A stretch of 64,000 nucleotides of DNA, from assembly GCF_024734665.1 (NCBI RefSeq), contig NZ_CP102931.1:7230743-7294742 (forward strand). The letters are read 5' to 3'. Below, in pieces: positions 18,530 through 26,604 of the stretch. Position 1 is the stretch's first letter, and the number at the start of each line of letters is the position of its first letter. Below the pieces are notes generated by a model. That model did no database searches and had not been told where the DNA came from. It saw nothing but the letters and a program-made list of their open reading frames with translations. A program made the translations under genes and the position numbers. Source of the stretch: Variovorax paradoxus (GTDB lineage: Bacteria; Pseudomonadota; Gammaproteobacteria; Burkholderiales; Burkholderiaceae_C).

Positions 18530-19420
18530 TCAGGCCGGTTCCAGCACGCGCAGGCCGTTGGTGGCGACCGCCACGCCCGGTGCGCTGAACTCGATCATCT
18601 CGGCGCTCAGGTACTCGAGGATCGGCAGCCCGGCGACGCCGTTGACCACGTGGTGGGTGGTGGGCAGTTGCTCGAAGCTGGCCGGGTTCCATTGGACCGA
18701 GCCACCGGTGGCGCGCCACTTGCGATACGTGGCATCGCCGAACCTGATGGTCTGGGCGCTGCTTTCCTCGCCAGCTCGAGGATGGGAGCAGGTCACGTAG
18801 GACACGTCGCTGCCGCCGGAGCCGAACGGCCCGGTGCGCGGCATGTACTTGTAGAAGATCGGCCCGCCCTTGGGACCGAGCAGACGCTTCTCCTGCACTT
18901 CCACCTCTTCCAGGCCATGCATTTCCAGCTCGAAGAACGTGTGATCGAACCAGGAGGCCTGGCCGGACAGCCTGCCCGTCTCGGGCCGCAGGCGGACATC
19001 GGGGATGTCGGCAAAGAGCTTCGGAAAGCCCAGTTCCTCGCGGCCCGTCGTGATCGCGTCGGGGCGGCCTTCCCAAAGCACCAGGCACAGCGCACCTTCG
19101 ATGCGCTGGTCCTTGCCGTCATAGGTGACCGGCACTTCGACATTGACGATGCCGTAGCCGCGGCCGGCGAGCCAGTACAGATCGCGAAAGAAGCCCAGCG
19201 TGACGTGAACTTCCGGTGCTGTCAGCTGGAAGCCCGCAGGCAGCAGTGCCTCCAGCCTGGCACGGTCCGAACGGTAGGCGATGGTCGCCCATTGCACGTT
19301 GGCGGTGCCGCTTTCCTCGGCGGTCCAGGGCGTGCCATCCGTTTTTTGCCGCGGACCTGGCGCCGGGCCGAAGACCACGGGCATGCGATAGCGCACATTG
19401 GATTTGAATTCGAACGTCAT
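18530..19420 (-). CDS. Acetoacetate decarboxylase-family protein
   Basis: 296-aa ADC-fold protein. The segment 'GREELGFPKLFAD' matches the region where the family's Schiff-base lysine lies, and 'LLPAGFQL' and 'VTYDGKDQRIEGALCLV' fit the fold. ADC enzymes decarboxylate acetoacetate through a lysine imine, but distant members are cyclases, aldolases or dehydratases. In an operon with an extradiol dioxygenase, an aldehyde dehydrogenase and an FAH hydrolase, it may act on a ring-cleavage product (inference). The closest characterised function cannot be decided here. Confidence 0.82.
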   Translation of the reverse strand: MTFEFKSNVRYRMPVVFGPAPGPRQKTDGTPWTAEESGTANVQWATIAYRSDRARLEALLPAGFQLTAPEVHVTLGFFRDLYWLAGRGYGIVNVEVPVTYDGKDQRIEGALCLVLWEGRPDAITTGREELGFPKLFADIPDVRLRPETGRLSGQASWFDHTFFELEMHGLEEVEVQEKRLLGPKGGPIFYKYMPRTGPFGSGGSDVSYVTCSHPRAGEESSAQTIRFGDATYRKWRATGGSVQWNPASFEQLPTTHHVVNGVAGLPILEYLSAEMIEFSAPGVAVATNGLRVLEPA

Positions 19421-19435
19421 GAGGGCTCCTGGTAT

Positions 19436-20890
19436 TCAGAACGGGTAGTGGCGCGTTGTCGTCTGCACGGTCAGCCAACGCAGTTCGGTGAATTCATGCA
19501 CGCCGGCGCGGCCGCCGAAGCGGCCGACGCCGCTGGCCTTGACGCCGCCAAACGGCATCTGGGCCTCGTCATGCACCGTCGGTCCGTTGATGTGGCAGAT
19601 GCCGGACTCGATGCGCTTGGCGACCTCCAGTGCGCGCGCGGTGTCGCGGCCGAAGACGGCCGATGCGAGGCCGTACTCGTTGTCGTTGGCGCAGGCGATG
19701 GCCGCCTCGACGCCGTCGACGCGCACGATGGCCTTGACCGGGCCGAACGATTCCTCGCCATAGATCTTCATCGCCGGTGTCACATGGTCGAGTAAGGTGG
19801 CGGGGAACAAGGTGTCGCTGGCCTTGCCGCCGCAGACCAGGGTCGCGCCCTTGGCCAGCGCGTCGTCGATCAGGTCGTTGCAGCGCGCCACGGCGTTCAT
19901 GTCGACCACCGAGCCCAGCACCACCGGCGCCGGTCCACGCGGATCGCCGTGCGGCAGGGATTTCGCCTTGACGGCCAGCTTGGCCACGAACTCGTCTGCC
20001 ACCTTGGCGTCGACGATGATGCGTTCGGTCGACATGCAGATCTGGCCCGAATTCGCGAAGGCCCCGAACGCGGTGCCGCTGACTGCGGCGTCCAGGTCGG
20101 CATCATCCAGCACCAGCAGCGGCGCCTTGCCGCCCAGCTCGAGCACGACCGGCTTGAGATGCGTCGCGCACAGCTGCGCGATGATGCGGCCGACGCGGGT
20201 CGAGCCGGTGAAGTTCACGCGACGCACGGCCGGGTGGGCAATCATCGCCTCCACCACCGCGCCCGCATCGGCGGGCGCATTCGTCACGAAGTTCACGACA
20301 CCGTCGGGCAGGCCAGCTTCCTGCAACACCTCGATGATCAGCTGGTGGGTGCGTGGGCACAGCTCCGAGCCTTTCAGCACCACCGTATTGCCGCAGGCCA
20401 GCGGGGTGGCGATCGCGCGCACGCCCAGGATCACCGGCGCGTTCCAGGGGGCCATGCCCAGCACCACGCCGGCCGGCTGCCGCACCGCGAGGGCCAGGCT
20501 TCCGGGCACATCCGAAGGGATGACCTCGCCGCTGATCTGCGAGGTCAGCGCCGCGGCCTCCTGCAGCATGCCCACGGCCAGCTGCGCATTGAAGCCGCCC
20601 CACAGGCCGGTGGCGCCGGTCTCGGCGGACATCGCCTCGATGAACTGGGGCGTCTTGGCTTGCAGCACCGCAGCCGCCTTCAGCAGCAGCCCACGGCGTT
20701 CGCTCGGGCCCATGGCGGCCCAAGCGGGGAAGGCAGCGGCGGCGGCCTCGACGGCGGCCGTCGCATCCGCCACGGTGGCGGCGGCGGCGCGCGAGACGAC
20801 TTGCTCCGATATCGGGTTGCGCCGCTCGAAGGAGGCGCCGCCGGTCGCCGCGCGGGACTGGCCGCCGATCAGCAGTTGAACATCAAACAT
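19436..20890 (-). CDS. NAD(P)-dependent aldehyde dehydrogenase
   Basis: 484-aa ALDH-superfamily enzyme of normal length. It has 'GSTRVGRIIAQ' in the cofactor site, catalytic Glu in 'LELGGKAPLLVLDDADLD' and catalytic Cys in 'FANSGQICMSTER'. The overall pattern resembles vanillin or salicylaldehyde dehydrogenases. Its 15-nt spacing to the ADC-family gene and position after the ring-cleavage genes suggest oxidation of a ring-fission semialdehyde or an aromatic aldehyde. Confidence 0.93.
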   Translation of the reverse strand: MFDVQLLIGGQSRAATGGASFERRNPISEQVVSRAAAATVADATAAVEAAAAAFPAWAAMGPSERRGLLLKAAAVLQAKTPQFIEAMSAETGATGLWGGFNAQLAVGMLQEAAALTSQISGEVIPSDVPGSLALAVRQPAGVVLGMAPWNAPVILGVRAIATPLACGNTVVLKGSELCPRTHQLIIEVLQEAGLPDGVVNFVTNAPADAGAVVEAMIAHPAVRRVNFTGSTRVGRIIAQLCATHLKPVVLELGGKAPLLVLDDADLDAAVSGTAFGAFANSGQICMSTERIIVDAKVADEFVAKLAVKAKSLPHGDPRGPAPVVLGSVVDMNAVARCNDLIDDALAKGATLVCGGKASDTLFPATLLDHVTPAMKIYGEESFGPVKAIVRVDGVEAAIACANDNEYGLASAVFGRDTARALEVAKRIESGICHINGPTVHDEAQMPFGGVKASGVGRFGGRAGVHEFTELRWLTVQTTTRHYPF

Positions 20891-20920
20891 GAGTCATTCC
20901 TTGGATGAAAAAGGGGAAAT

Positions 20921-21157
20921 TCATTGCGCCACCAACCTGACCACCTGGGCCAGGCGCCGGTAGCGGGCCGTCTGCTCGGTCAACATGCGCTCGGCTTCGT
21001 CCAGCGTCATTGGCCTGCCGGGCACTGAGCCGCCCGACGCGATCTGTCGGCGAAACTCCGTGTCCTGCACGGCCTGACCGATCGCACCGTTCAGGCGCTG
21101 CGCGACCTCCAGTGGCACGGTGCGTGGCACGAACAGCTCACTCGCCAGGGGCATGGC
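20921..21157 (-). pseudogene. C-terminal remnant of a Bug/TctC receptor
   Basis: A 78-codon frame starting with 'MPLASELFVPRTVPLEVAQRLNGAI' that matches only the last quarter of a Bug receptor ('LNGAIGQAVQDTEFRRQIASGG', 'MTLDEAERMLTEQTARYRRL'). It aligns with the C-terminus of the intact receptor at 17497-18483. The signal peptide and both ligand lobes are absent. A GGAG lies 7 nt before its ATG, so a short peptide may still be translated. It sits exactly between the FAH and ALDH genes and looks like the tail left by an internal deletion. Confidence 0.7.
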
Positions 21158-21209
21158 AGGCTCCAATCGGTAGGGGTTCGGCGATGGCCGTTGCGGTCGG
21201 TCGCTTTTT

Positions 21210-22082
21210 TCAGGCGAAGTCCGGCTCGGGCAGCACGCGGTTCTCGATATGGCCGAGTCCCTCGATGGCCACCTTGACCACATCGCCCGGCTGCAGGAAC
21301 TTGCCCAGCGCAATGCCGACGTTGGCGCAGGTGCCGGTGGCGATGAGGTCGCCCGGCTCCAGGGTCATCACCTGCGACAGCTCGTGGATCTGCTGCCAGA
21401 TGTTGTAGATCATCCCGCCGGTGCTCGAACTCTGTCGCTGCTCGCCGTTGACCCACAGCGTCATCTGCAGGGCATGCGGATCGGCGATCTCATCGGCCGT
21501 CGTGATCCACGGGCCGATCGGTCCGTGGCTGTCGAAGGACTTGCCGAGGGTGAAGGTGGGGCTCTTGAACTGCCAGTCGCGCGCCGTCACGTCGTTGCAG
21601 ACGAAGTAACCGCCGACCACGCTGGGCGCATCTTCCACGCTCACATAGCGGCAGCGCTTGCCGATGACGACGCCCATTTCCGCCTCGTAGTCCATCTGCT
21701 CGGAGACGCGCGGCTTGAAGATCGGATCGAAGGGACCGGTGATGCAGCTGACCTGCTTGTTGAACCAGAGCTGGTTCTTGGGCACCGGCACGCCGGCGCG
21801 CGCGGCCTCCTGCGCATGGTCGTGGTAGTTCATGCCGATGGCCATGTACTTCTGCGCATCGGGAATCGGCGCCTCGAGCTTGACGTCGACCAGCGCAATG
21901 CCGACGTGCTGCTGGCGCACCAGCGCCTCGCTCAGCCGCTGGATCAGCGCAGGGCCGGCCGCCAGGATCTGGCGGATGCTTGCCGGCGCGGCGGGGTCCA
22001 ACGTGGCGAGCGGGACGATGCGATCGTCGAGGACGGCACCGATGCCGGTGCGGTTGTCGAAGGTGTAACGGGCGAGTTTCAT
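21210..22082 (-). CDS. Fumarylacetoacetate hydrolase-family protein
   Basis: 290-aa FAH-fold enzyme. The start at 22082 (MKLARYTFDNRTG) is preferred over a longer open frame that overlaps the upstream dioxygenase gene. Motifs include 'AIGMNYHDHAQEA', 'WFNKQVSCITGPFDPI', metal-ligand Glu residues in 'MDYEAEMGVVIGKR' and Asp in 'CNDVTARDWQ', and 'SFDSHGPIGPW'. Such proteins hydrolyse or decarboxylate ring-cleavage products such as fumarylpyruvate or 2-oxohept-3-enedioate. It lies directly downstream of the extradiol dioxygenase, which fits a meta-cleavage route. Confidence 0.9.
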   Translation of the reverse strand: MKLARYTFDNRTGIGAVLDDRIVPLATLDPAAPASIRQILAAGPALIQRLSEALVRQQHVGIALVDVKLEAPIPDAQKYMAIGMNYHDHAQEAARAGVPVPKNQLWFNKQVSCITGPFDPIFKPRVSEQMDYEAEMGVVIGKRCRYVSVEDAPSVVGGYFVCNDVTARDWQFKSPTFTLGKSFDSHGPIGPWITTADEIADPHALQMTLWVNGEQRQSSSTGGMIYNIWQQIHELSQVMTLEPGDLIATGTCANVGIALGKFLQPGDVVKVAIEGLGHIENRVLPEPDFA

Positions 22083-22122
22083 GGCGTGCTGCTGGAGTTG
22101 CGGCTCAGGTGGTGAAGGAGGC

Positions 22123-23055
22123 TCAGGCGAAAAATTCCGGGGACAAGGCCGGCGCCCATTGCCGCAGCTCGTCGTTGTTGATCTGCGCAGTGCCCACGGG
22201 TGTGTGGTCGTTGACCAGGTCGCCGTCGGTCCAATGCTCGACCTTGTTGCCGAAGGGATCGCGCCAGTAGTCGAAGATCTGGCTGCCTTGCACATGGCGC
22301 CCGACGCCCCATGAGTGCTGCCAGCCGCCAGCCTTGAGGTGCTCGCCGCCCAGGACCACATCGTCCAGGTCCAGCACCTCGAAGGCGCTGTGATCGAAGC
22401 GCGCGGGGCCATCGGGTGAAGCGATCAGTGCCACGGTGTGGTGGTCGGTCCACTGCTCGCCGAGCCCGCAATGCATGAAGGCGGCAATGACGTTGCCCTC
22501 CTGGCCCGCCCAGTACGTGTCGGACACGCGCAGGCCCAGCACATCGCGGTAGAAGGCCAGGGTCTTGGCAAAGTCGGGCACCAGCAGGACCAGATGACCC
22601 AGCCGCATCACCGAGCAGGGGCCGGGCTTCAGGCGTATCGCCTTGCCGAGTCGGCGGCGCTCGCCCGGCGAGTTCATCGTGATCGGCGCGCGCGTGGGCA
22701 GCGGCGGGTGCTGTGCCTGCCCATGGATCACATCGACCAGAAAACCGGCGGGATCGGTGATGCGCACCCGCTGGCCGCCGCCCGGCTCGGGGTTGTCTTC
22801 GACTGCAACGCCCAGCTTCTCGGCCAGGCGCGCGAGATCGCTCGCGCTGCCGGCGCGCAGCCCGAAGCCGACGCTCGCGTTCTCGGCGCCAAGTTCGCTC
22901 ACATGCACATGGTGGGCCGAGCCAGCCGCCCGCATGTACAGGGCGGTGGACGTGCGAGCGGCGAGTTGCAGACCGAACTCGTTGAGAAAGCATTCCATCT
23001 TGTCCAGATCCGGAACCTGGTACCGGACAAAGGCGATGTCCTGCACAGCAATCAT
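22123..23055 (-). CDS. VOC-family extradiol ring-cleavage dioxygenase
   Basis: 310-aa two-domain vicinal-oxygen-chelate protein of type I extradiol dioxygenase length. The start at 23055 follows AAGGAG (23065-23070 on the minus strand). The probable iron ligands of the C-terminal domain are His154 ('LGHLVLLVP'), His222 ('FDHSAFEVLDLDD') and Glu273 ('KVEHWTDGD'), with spacing close to known 2-His-1-Glu enzymes. It probably cleaves a catechol-type ring beside its hydroxyls. First gene of the minus-strand operon and divergent from the GntR gene at 23267. Confidence 0.9.
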   Translation of the reverse strand: MIAVQDIAFVRYQVPDLDKMECFLNEFGLQLAARTSTALYMRAAGSAHHVHVSELGAENASVGFGLRAGSASDLARLAEKLGVAVEDNPEPGGGQRVRITDPAGFLVDVIHGQAQHPPLPTRAPITMNSPGERRRLGKAIRLKPGPCSVMRLGHLVLLVPDFAKTLAFYRDVLGLRVSDTYWAGQEGNVIAAFMHCGLGEQWTDHHTVALIASPDGPARFDHSAFEVLDLDDVVLGGEHLKAGGWQHSWGVGRHVQGSQIFDYWRDPFGNKVEHWTDGDLVNDHTPVGTAQINNDELRQWAPALSPEFFA

Positions 23056-23144
23056 GGGTGAAAACTCCTTGGGGAAGCGACGAAACAGGCAGGCGCTTTT
23101 GCACCGAGTCGCGCTGCTCGACTGCCAGAAGATTAAATCCAAAA

Positions 23145-23154
23145 TTATCGATAA
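23145..23154. promoter_or_regulatory. Candidate GntR operator, palindrome 1
   Basis: Perfect 10-bp palindrome TTATCGATAA in an AT-rich patch of the 211-nt divergent interval between the dioxygenase operon and the GntR regulator. Position and size fit a FCD-type GntR site, but a functional link is inferred. Confidence 0.4.
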
Positions 23155-23203
23155 AACATAGGAATAACCATTATTTTGAAAGATGGACGCCAAGCCTTGT
23201 TTC

Positions 23204-23217
23204 AACGATCATTCGTT
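23204..23217. promoter_or_regulatory. Candidate GntR operator, palindrome 2
   Basis: Inverted repeat AACGA-TCAT-TCGTT, about 50 nt upstream of the GntR start codon, in the same divergent interval as the site at 23145. It could mediate autoregulation. Confidence 0.4.
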
Positions 23218-23266
23218 CATTACGATGGAGGAGCGCTTCTTCTGAAGCGCGGCGTCGACAAAACGA

Positions 23267-23995
23267 ATGGAATTCGTCACCCCCGCTCCCAGTGCCAAGA
23301 GCCTGGCAACCCAGGCCTTCGAGCGCCTGCGCGCCGATATCCTCGGAGGCCAGTTGCGACCCGAGATGCGGTTGCGCATCCAGGCGCTGTCCGAGCGTTA
23401 TGGCATCGGCCCCACGGCCATCCGCGAGGCCCTGTCCCGCCTCGTGACCGATGGCCTTGTCGAGGTGCAAGACCAGCGGGGCTTCTGCGTCGCCAGCGTG
23501 TCGCGCGAGGAGCTGACAGACCTCACGCGCACCCGCATCGAGGTGGAATCACTCGCACTGCACGGCGCGATCGCGGACGGCGATCTGGAATGGGAGTCCG
23601 GCATCCTGTCCGCCTTTCACCGGCTGTCGAAGACGCCCGTGCCCTCCTCACCCGAGCTGCATGCCCCATGGGCGGCGGCGCATCGACAGTTCCACGAAGC
23701 CTTGGTTGCAGGCTGCTCATCGCAATGGACACTGCGCCTGTGCCGCCTGCTCTACGACCAGTCCGAGCGCTACCGCAATCTGGCCGAACGCTACACCTCG
23801 CGGCAGAAACGCGACCCGATCGCCGAACACCGCGAAATGATGGACGCAGCCATTTCCCGACAGCCCGACAAGGCGGTGCAACTGCTGCATGCGCATTTCT
23901 GGGAAACCACGGAAATCATCCTGCAGGCGGTCTTCGGCGATGGCGGCAAGAACCAGGCAAAGCCAGCACACGCGCGGAAAGAGCGCGGCAGTTGA
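23267..23995 (+). CDS. GntR-family (FadR subfamily, FCD) regulator
   Basis: 242-aa transcription factor. The winged helix spans residues ~10-75 ('LRIQALSERYGIGPTAIREALSRLVTDGLVEVQDQRGFCVASV') and an FCD effector domain ~85-225, with metal-site-like 'RIEVESLALHGAI', 'HRQFHEALVAG' and 'EHREMMDAAI'. It is divergent from the dioxygenase operon with two palindromes between them, so it very probably regulates that operon in response to a pathway carboxylate. Confidence 0.92.
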   Translation: MEFVTPAPSAKSLATQAFERLRADILGGQLRPEMRLRIQALSERYGIGPTAIREALSRLVTDGLVEVQDQRGFCVASVSREELTDLTRTRIEVESLALHGAIADGDLEWESGILSAFHRLSKTPVPSSPELHAPWAAAHRQFHEALVAGCSSQWTLRLCRLLYDQSERYRNLAERYTSRQKRDPIAEHREMMDAAISRQPDKAVQLLHAHFWETTEIILQAVFGDGGKNQAKPAHARKERGS

Positions 23996-24337
23996 AGAAG
24001 AAAGGCGCTGCAGCCCGAAGTCGAGGCGTAGATCCTCGACTCTGGCAAACCCAGTAGGTGCGGCCGCCTACGCTGGCACCACCTGGCCAAGGTGGTCACC
24101 GCGCGACCCCTTCTTGCGGAGTGCGACGTGCCTGGCACCTTCGTGGCGGCGATTGATTTCACATTAACCTGGCCCGAACGCCCATCTCGTGCACAGGTGA
24201 CACCGCATCCAAGCTGGCAGCGGCCAGGAACGCGACAACGGCGATTAAATATACAGTAATGTACCGAAATGAATTTCAGTCATAGTGAATTTTCAATTAA
24301 AACAGTCAGAGTTGTATAAAAATAAGGACGCCCGCAG
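23996..24337. other. Intergenic gap upstream of tetR gene
   Basis: 342 nt without a recognisable gene. The first half is GC-rich with small inverted repeats (GTAGG/CCTAC around 24054-24071, CACCT/AGGTG near 24080-24096). The last ~100 nt are strikingly AT-rich and hold a TetR-type palindrome (24252-24263), so the tetR promoter most likely lies there. Confidence 0.5.
24252..24263. promoter_or_regulatory. Candidate TetR operator
   Basis: Inverted repeat TACA-GTAA-TGTA within an AT-rich patch about 75 nt upstream of the TetR start. It resembles the TACA...TGTA half-sites of TtgR/AcrR-type repressors. Autoregulation is inferred. Confidence 0.35.
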
Positions 24338-24961
24338 ATGCGAGTAAAGACCGAAGCAAAGCGCGATGCCATCGTCCAGGTGGCATCGGAAGTCTTCAGG
24401 GAACTGGGGTTCAAGGGGGCCTCCATCGTGGAGATCGCCGCGCGCGTGGGCGGCTCCAGGGCAACGCTCTACGGCTATTTCAGCTCCAAGGAGGAGTTGT
24501 TCGTTGCCGTGATCCACGCCTCTGCAAGCAAACACTTCGGCCCCATCTTCACGGCGCTGGCGCAGGAGGGCGAGGACGACCTTGCGCAGGTGCTACAGCG
24601 CTTCGGCGAGAAGGTCCTGGCCGTGGTGTGCTCGCAAGAGGTCATCCAGGCGCACAGGGCGGTGATCGCCGAATCCGGCCGCAGCGACATCGGGCGGCTT
24701 TTCTACGAGGGCGGGCCCAAGAAGGGCGTGACCGCGATGGCAGACTTCCTGGCCCAGCAGATGCACAAGGGCCGGCTGCGGCCGGCCGACCCTGTCTTGG
24801 CGGCACACGATCTGATGAGCCTTCTCGATTCGCAGACCGTCAAGCCGAGCCTGTTTGGCATCCAGGGGCCGTTGACCCGCAAGGAACTTCGTGAGGCGAC
24901 GCGGCACGCCGTGCAGGTGTTTCTTGGCGGATACGCTGCAGGAGGCAAGACCGCCGAGTGA
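24338..24961 (+). CDS. TetR/AcrR-family regulator
   Basis: 207-aa repressor-type protein. The N-terminal HTH covers residues ~8-54 ('VFRELGFKGASIVEIAARVGGSRATLYGYFSSKEELF'). The C-terminal domain resembles the AefR-like TetR_C subgroup ('HRAVIAESGR...GRLFYEGGPKKG'). No obvious target operon adjoins it: the upstream gene is the GntR regulator and downstream lies a degraded region. It may act on a distant efflux system. Confidence 0.9.
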   Translation: MRVKTEAKRDAIVQVASEVFRELGFKGASIVEIAARVGGSRATLYGYFSSKEELFVAVIHASASKHFGPIFTALAQEGEDDLAQVLQRFGEKVLAVVCSQEVIQAHRAVIAESGRSDIGRLFYEGGPKKGVTAMADFLAQQMHKGRLRPADPVLAAHDLMSLLDSQTVKPSLFGIQGPLTRKELREATRHAVQVFLGGYAAGGKTAE

Positions 24962-24968
24962 AAAGCCT

Positions 24969-24993
24969 GCAGCCCGCTCGGGCTGCTCTTTCG
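24969..24993 (+). terminator. Rho-independent terminator after tetR gene
   Basis: 7-bp perfect stem GCAGCCC / GGGCTGC with a GCTC loop, followed by a T-rich tail, 7 nt after the TetR stop codon. Confidence 0.7.
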
Positions 24994-25111
24994 TTGAATG
25001 AGCTATGCATTGCGACCGAGACTGCCGCCTGCGGTATCAAGTAAGCCGAGGTTTTTTGGGGATGCTGTGGTTTGATGAAATCTCCACGCGCATTGTTCCA
25101 AGGTGCTTGCC

Positions 25112-25210
25112 TCAGGCCTTCGCCAGCGCAGCAATCTCCGTCGCGCCGAGCGCGCCGCTGTAGAGGCGCAAATCGTCCAAGCGCCCTTGCAGATCGGGTT
25201 CGCTGGAATA
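25112..25210 (-). pseudogene. C-terminal fragment of a LamG-like protein
   Basis: Minus-strand frame ending at a stop (25112-25114) that translates to 'QGRLDDLRLYSGALGATEIAALAKA'. This is the characteristic last strand and helix of a concanavalin/LamG-like domain ('..GRIDDVRLYNRALSAAEI..'). The frame runs straight into the tandem repeats at 25223, so the gene appears truncated by an insertion or rearrangement. No start or signal sequence remains. Confidence 0.55.
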
Positions 25211-25220
25211 CTGCGATGCG

Positions 25221-25490
25221 TATTCCGGTCCGATCTGGGCACCTGTTCCGGTTCAATCTGAGCATCTGTTTCGATTCGACCTGAGCCCCAGCTCCAGGCT
25301 GTCCGATGAGGGTGCGTGAGGTGATCTTCTCCAAGGAGTACGTTTCCGGAAAGCAATCCCACCAGCTTTGCAGGCGGCTCTACTACTTCGAACCACCGGT
25401 ATCGCGAGCACTTGCTGGGTTGGGGACTTTCGAAGCCCTGACTGTTGATTTCCATCCAGAAGTGACCCATTTGACACTCTGTTAGGAGCC
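25221..25490. mobile_element. Probable remnant of an IS21-like element end
   Basis: The interval from the tandem repeats to the motif 'GATTTCCATCCAGAAGTGACCC' at ~25446-25467 has the look of IS21-family termini seen in beta- and gammaproteobacteria. No istA or istB reading frame survives and no target duplication was identified. Identification rests on pattern memory, not on a database match. Confidence 0.35.
25223..25291. repeat. Three tandem 23-bp degenerate repeats
   Basis: Units at 25223-25245, 25246-25268 and 25269-25291 follow the consensus TTCCGGTTCGATCTGAGCACCTG with an exact period of 23 nt. Units 1 and 2 differ at about four positions and unit 3 is more degenerate. Exactly spaced short repeats like this are typical of transposase-binding sites at the ends of IS21- or Tn7/TniA-type elements. 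Confidence 0.7.
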
Positions 25491-25545
25491 TTTAAGACCC
25501 CAAGCCCGCCCGGTCACACACCCTTGCGCATAATTGACGCAAGCT

Positions 25546-26511
25546 ATGACTCTCACCGAACTCAAATACATCGTCGCAGTAGCCCGCGAACGGCACTTCG
25601 GCAAGGCGGCCGAGGCCTGCTACGTTTCACAGCCGACCCTCTCGGTCGCTATCAAGAAGCTCGAGGACGAACTCGAAGTCAAGCTCTTCGAGCGCAGCGC
25701 CGGCGAAGTGACCGTCACGCCGCTGGGCGAGCAGATCGTGCAGCAGGCGCAGAGCGTGCTCGACCAGGCGGCCAGCATCAAGGAAATTGCCAAGCGCGGC
25801 AAAGATCCGCTGGCAGGCCCGCTGAACCTGGGCGTGATCTACACCATCGGGCCGTACCTGCTGCCCGACCTCGTGCGCCAGGTGATCGCGCGCACGCCGC
25901 AGATGCCACTGGTGCTGCAGGAGAACTTCACCGCCAAGCTGCTCGAGATGCTGCGCGCCGGCGAGATCGACTGTGCCATCATGGCCGAGCCCTTTCCCGA
26001 CACCGGCCTCGCGATGGCGCCGCTGTACGACGAGCCCTTCATGGCGGCGCTGCCCAACAAGCACAAGTTCGCCGACCGCGAATCGATCACCTCCGAAGAG
26101 CTGCAGAGCGAAACCATGCTGCTGCTGGGCACCGGCCACTGCTTCCGCGACCACGTGCTGGAAGTGTGCCCGGAGTTCGCGCGTTTCTCCAGCAATGCCG
26201 AAGGCATCCGCAAGAGCTTCGAAGGCTCGTCGCTCGAAACCATCAAGCACATGGTGGCCTCGGGCATGGGCGTGACGCTGGTGCCGCGCCTGTCGGTGCC
26301 GGCCGAGGCGATCAAGCCCAAGGTCAAGGGCCGCAAGGAGCCCGAGCAGATGGTGCGCTACCTGCCGGTGCGCGATGCGCACGACCGCGACCCGCCAACG
26401 CGCCGCGTGGTGCTCGCATGGCGGCGCACCTTCACACGCTACGAGGCGATTGCGGCGCTGCGCAACGCGATCTATGCGTGCGAGCTGCCGGGCGTCAAGC
26501 GCCTGTCGTAG
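25546..26511 (+). CDS. oxyR: Hydrogen-peroxide sensor/regulator OxyR
   Basis: 321-aa LysR-family regulator starting MTLTELKYIVAVARERHFGKAA; the ATG at 25546 matches the usual OxyR start better than the TTG at 25534. With this start the redox cysteines fall at Cys199 ('GTGHCFRD') and Cys208 ('LEVCPEF'), the same numbers as in Escherichia coli OxyR. The HTH spans residues ~18-37. The dps gene follows 93 nt downstream on the same strand, a classic OxyR target. Disulfide formation by peroxide would switch on the antioxidant regulon. Confidence 0.95.
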   Translation: MTLTELKYIVAVARERHFGKAAEACYVSQPTLSVAIKKLEDELEVKLFERSAGEVTVTPLGEQIVQQAQSVLDQAASIKEIAKRGKDPLAGPLNLGVIYTIGPYLLPDLVRQVIARTPQMPLVLQENFTAKLLEMLRAGEIDCAIMAEPFPDTGLAMAPLYDEPFMAALPNKHKFADRESITSEELQSETMLLLGTGHCFRDHVLEVCPEFARFSSNAEGIRKSFEGSSLETIKHMVASGMGVTLVPRLSVPAEAIKPKVKGRKEPEQMVRYLPVRDAHDRDPPTRRVVLAWRRTFTRYEAIAALRNAIYACELPGVKRLS

Positions 26512-26604
26512 ATCGCTGGGATAGAGTCACGCTGTTGCGAAGCTGCTTGCCGGCTTTCAGAATCCAGGTGTTCTCCCCTCCAAATTGAAGAAAGACCTTC
26601 CGCC

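Larger units (their letters stand above)
24994..25545. other. Degraded region with gene and element remnants
   Basis: About 550 nt without an intact gene before oxyR. It contains the tail of a LamG-type gene on the minus strand (25112-25210), three 23-bp tandem repeats (25223-25291) and a region to ~25490 that resembles the outer part of an IS21-type element. The last ~55 nt should carry the oxyR promoter. Confidence 0.5.

Noticed and set aside
25524..26588. 354-codon plus-strand frame overlapping oxyR
   Set aside because: Arg/Ala-rich out-of-frame shadow; the OxyR frame has all family motifs.
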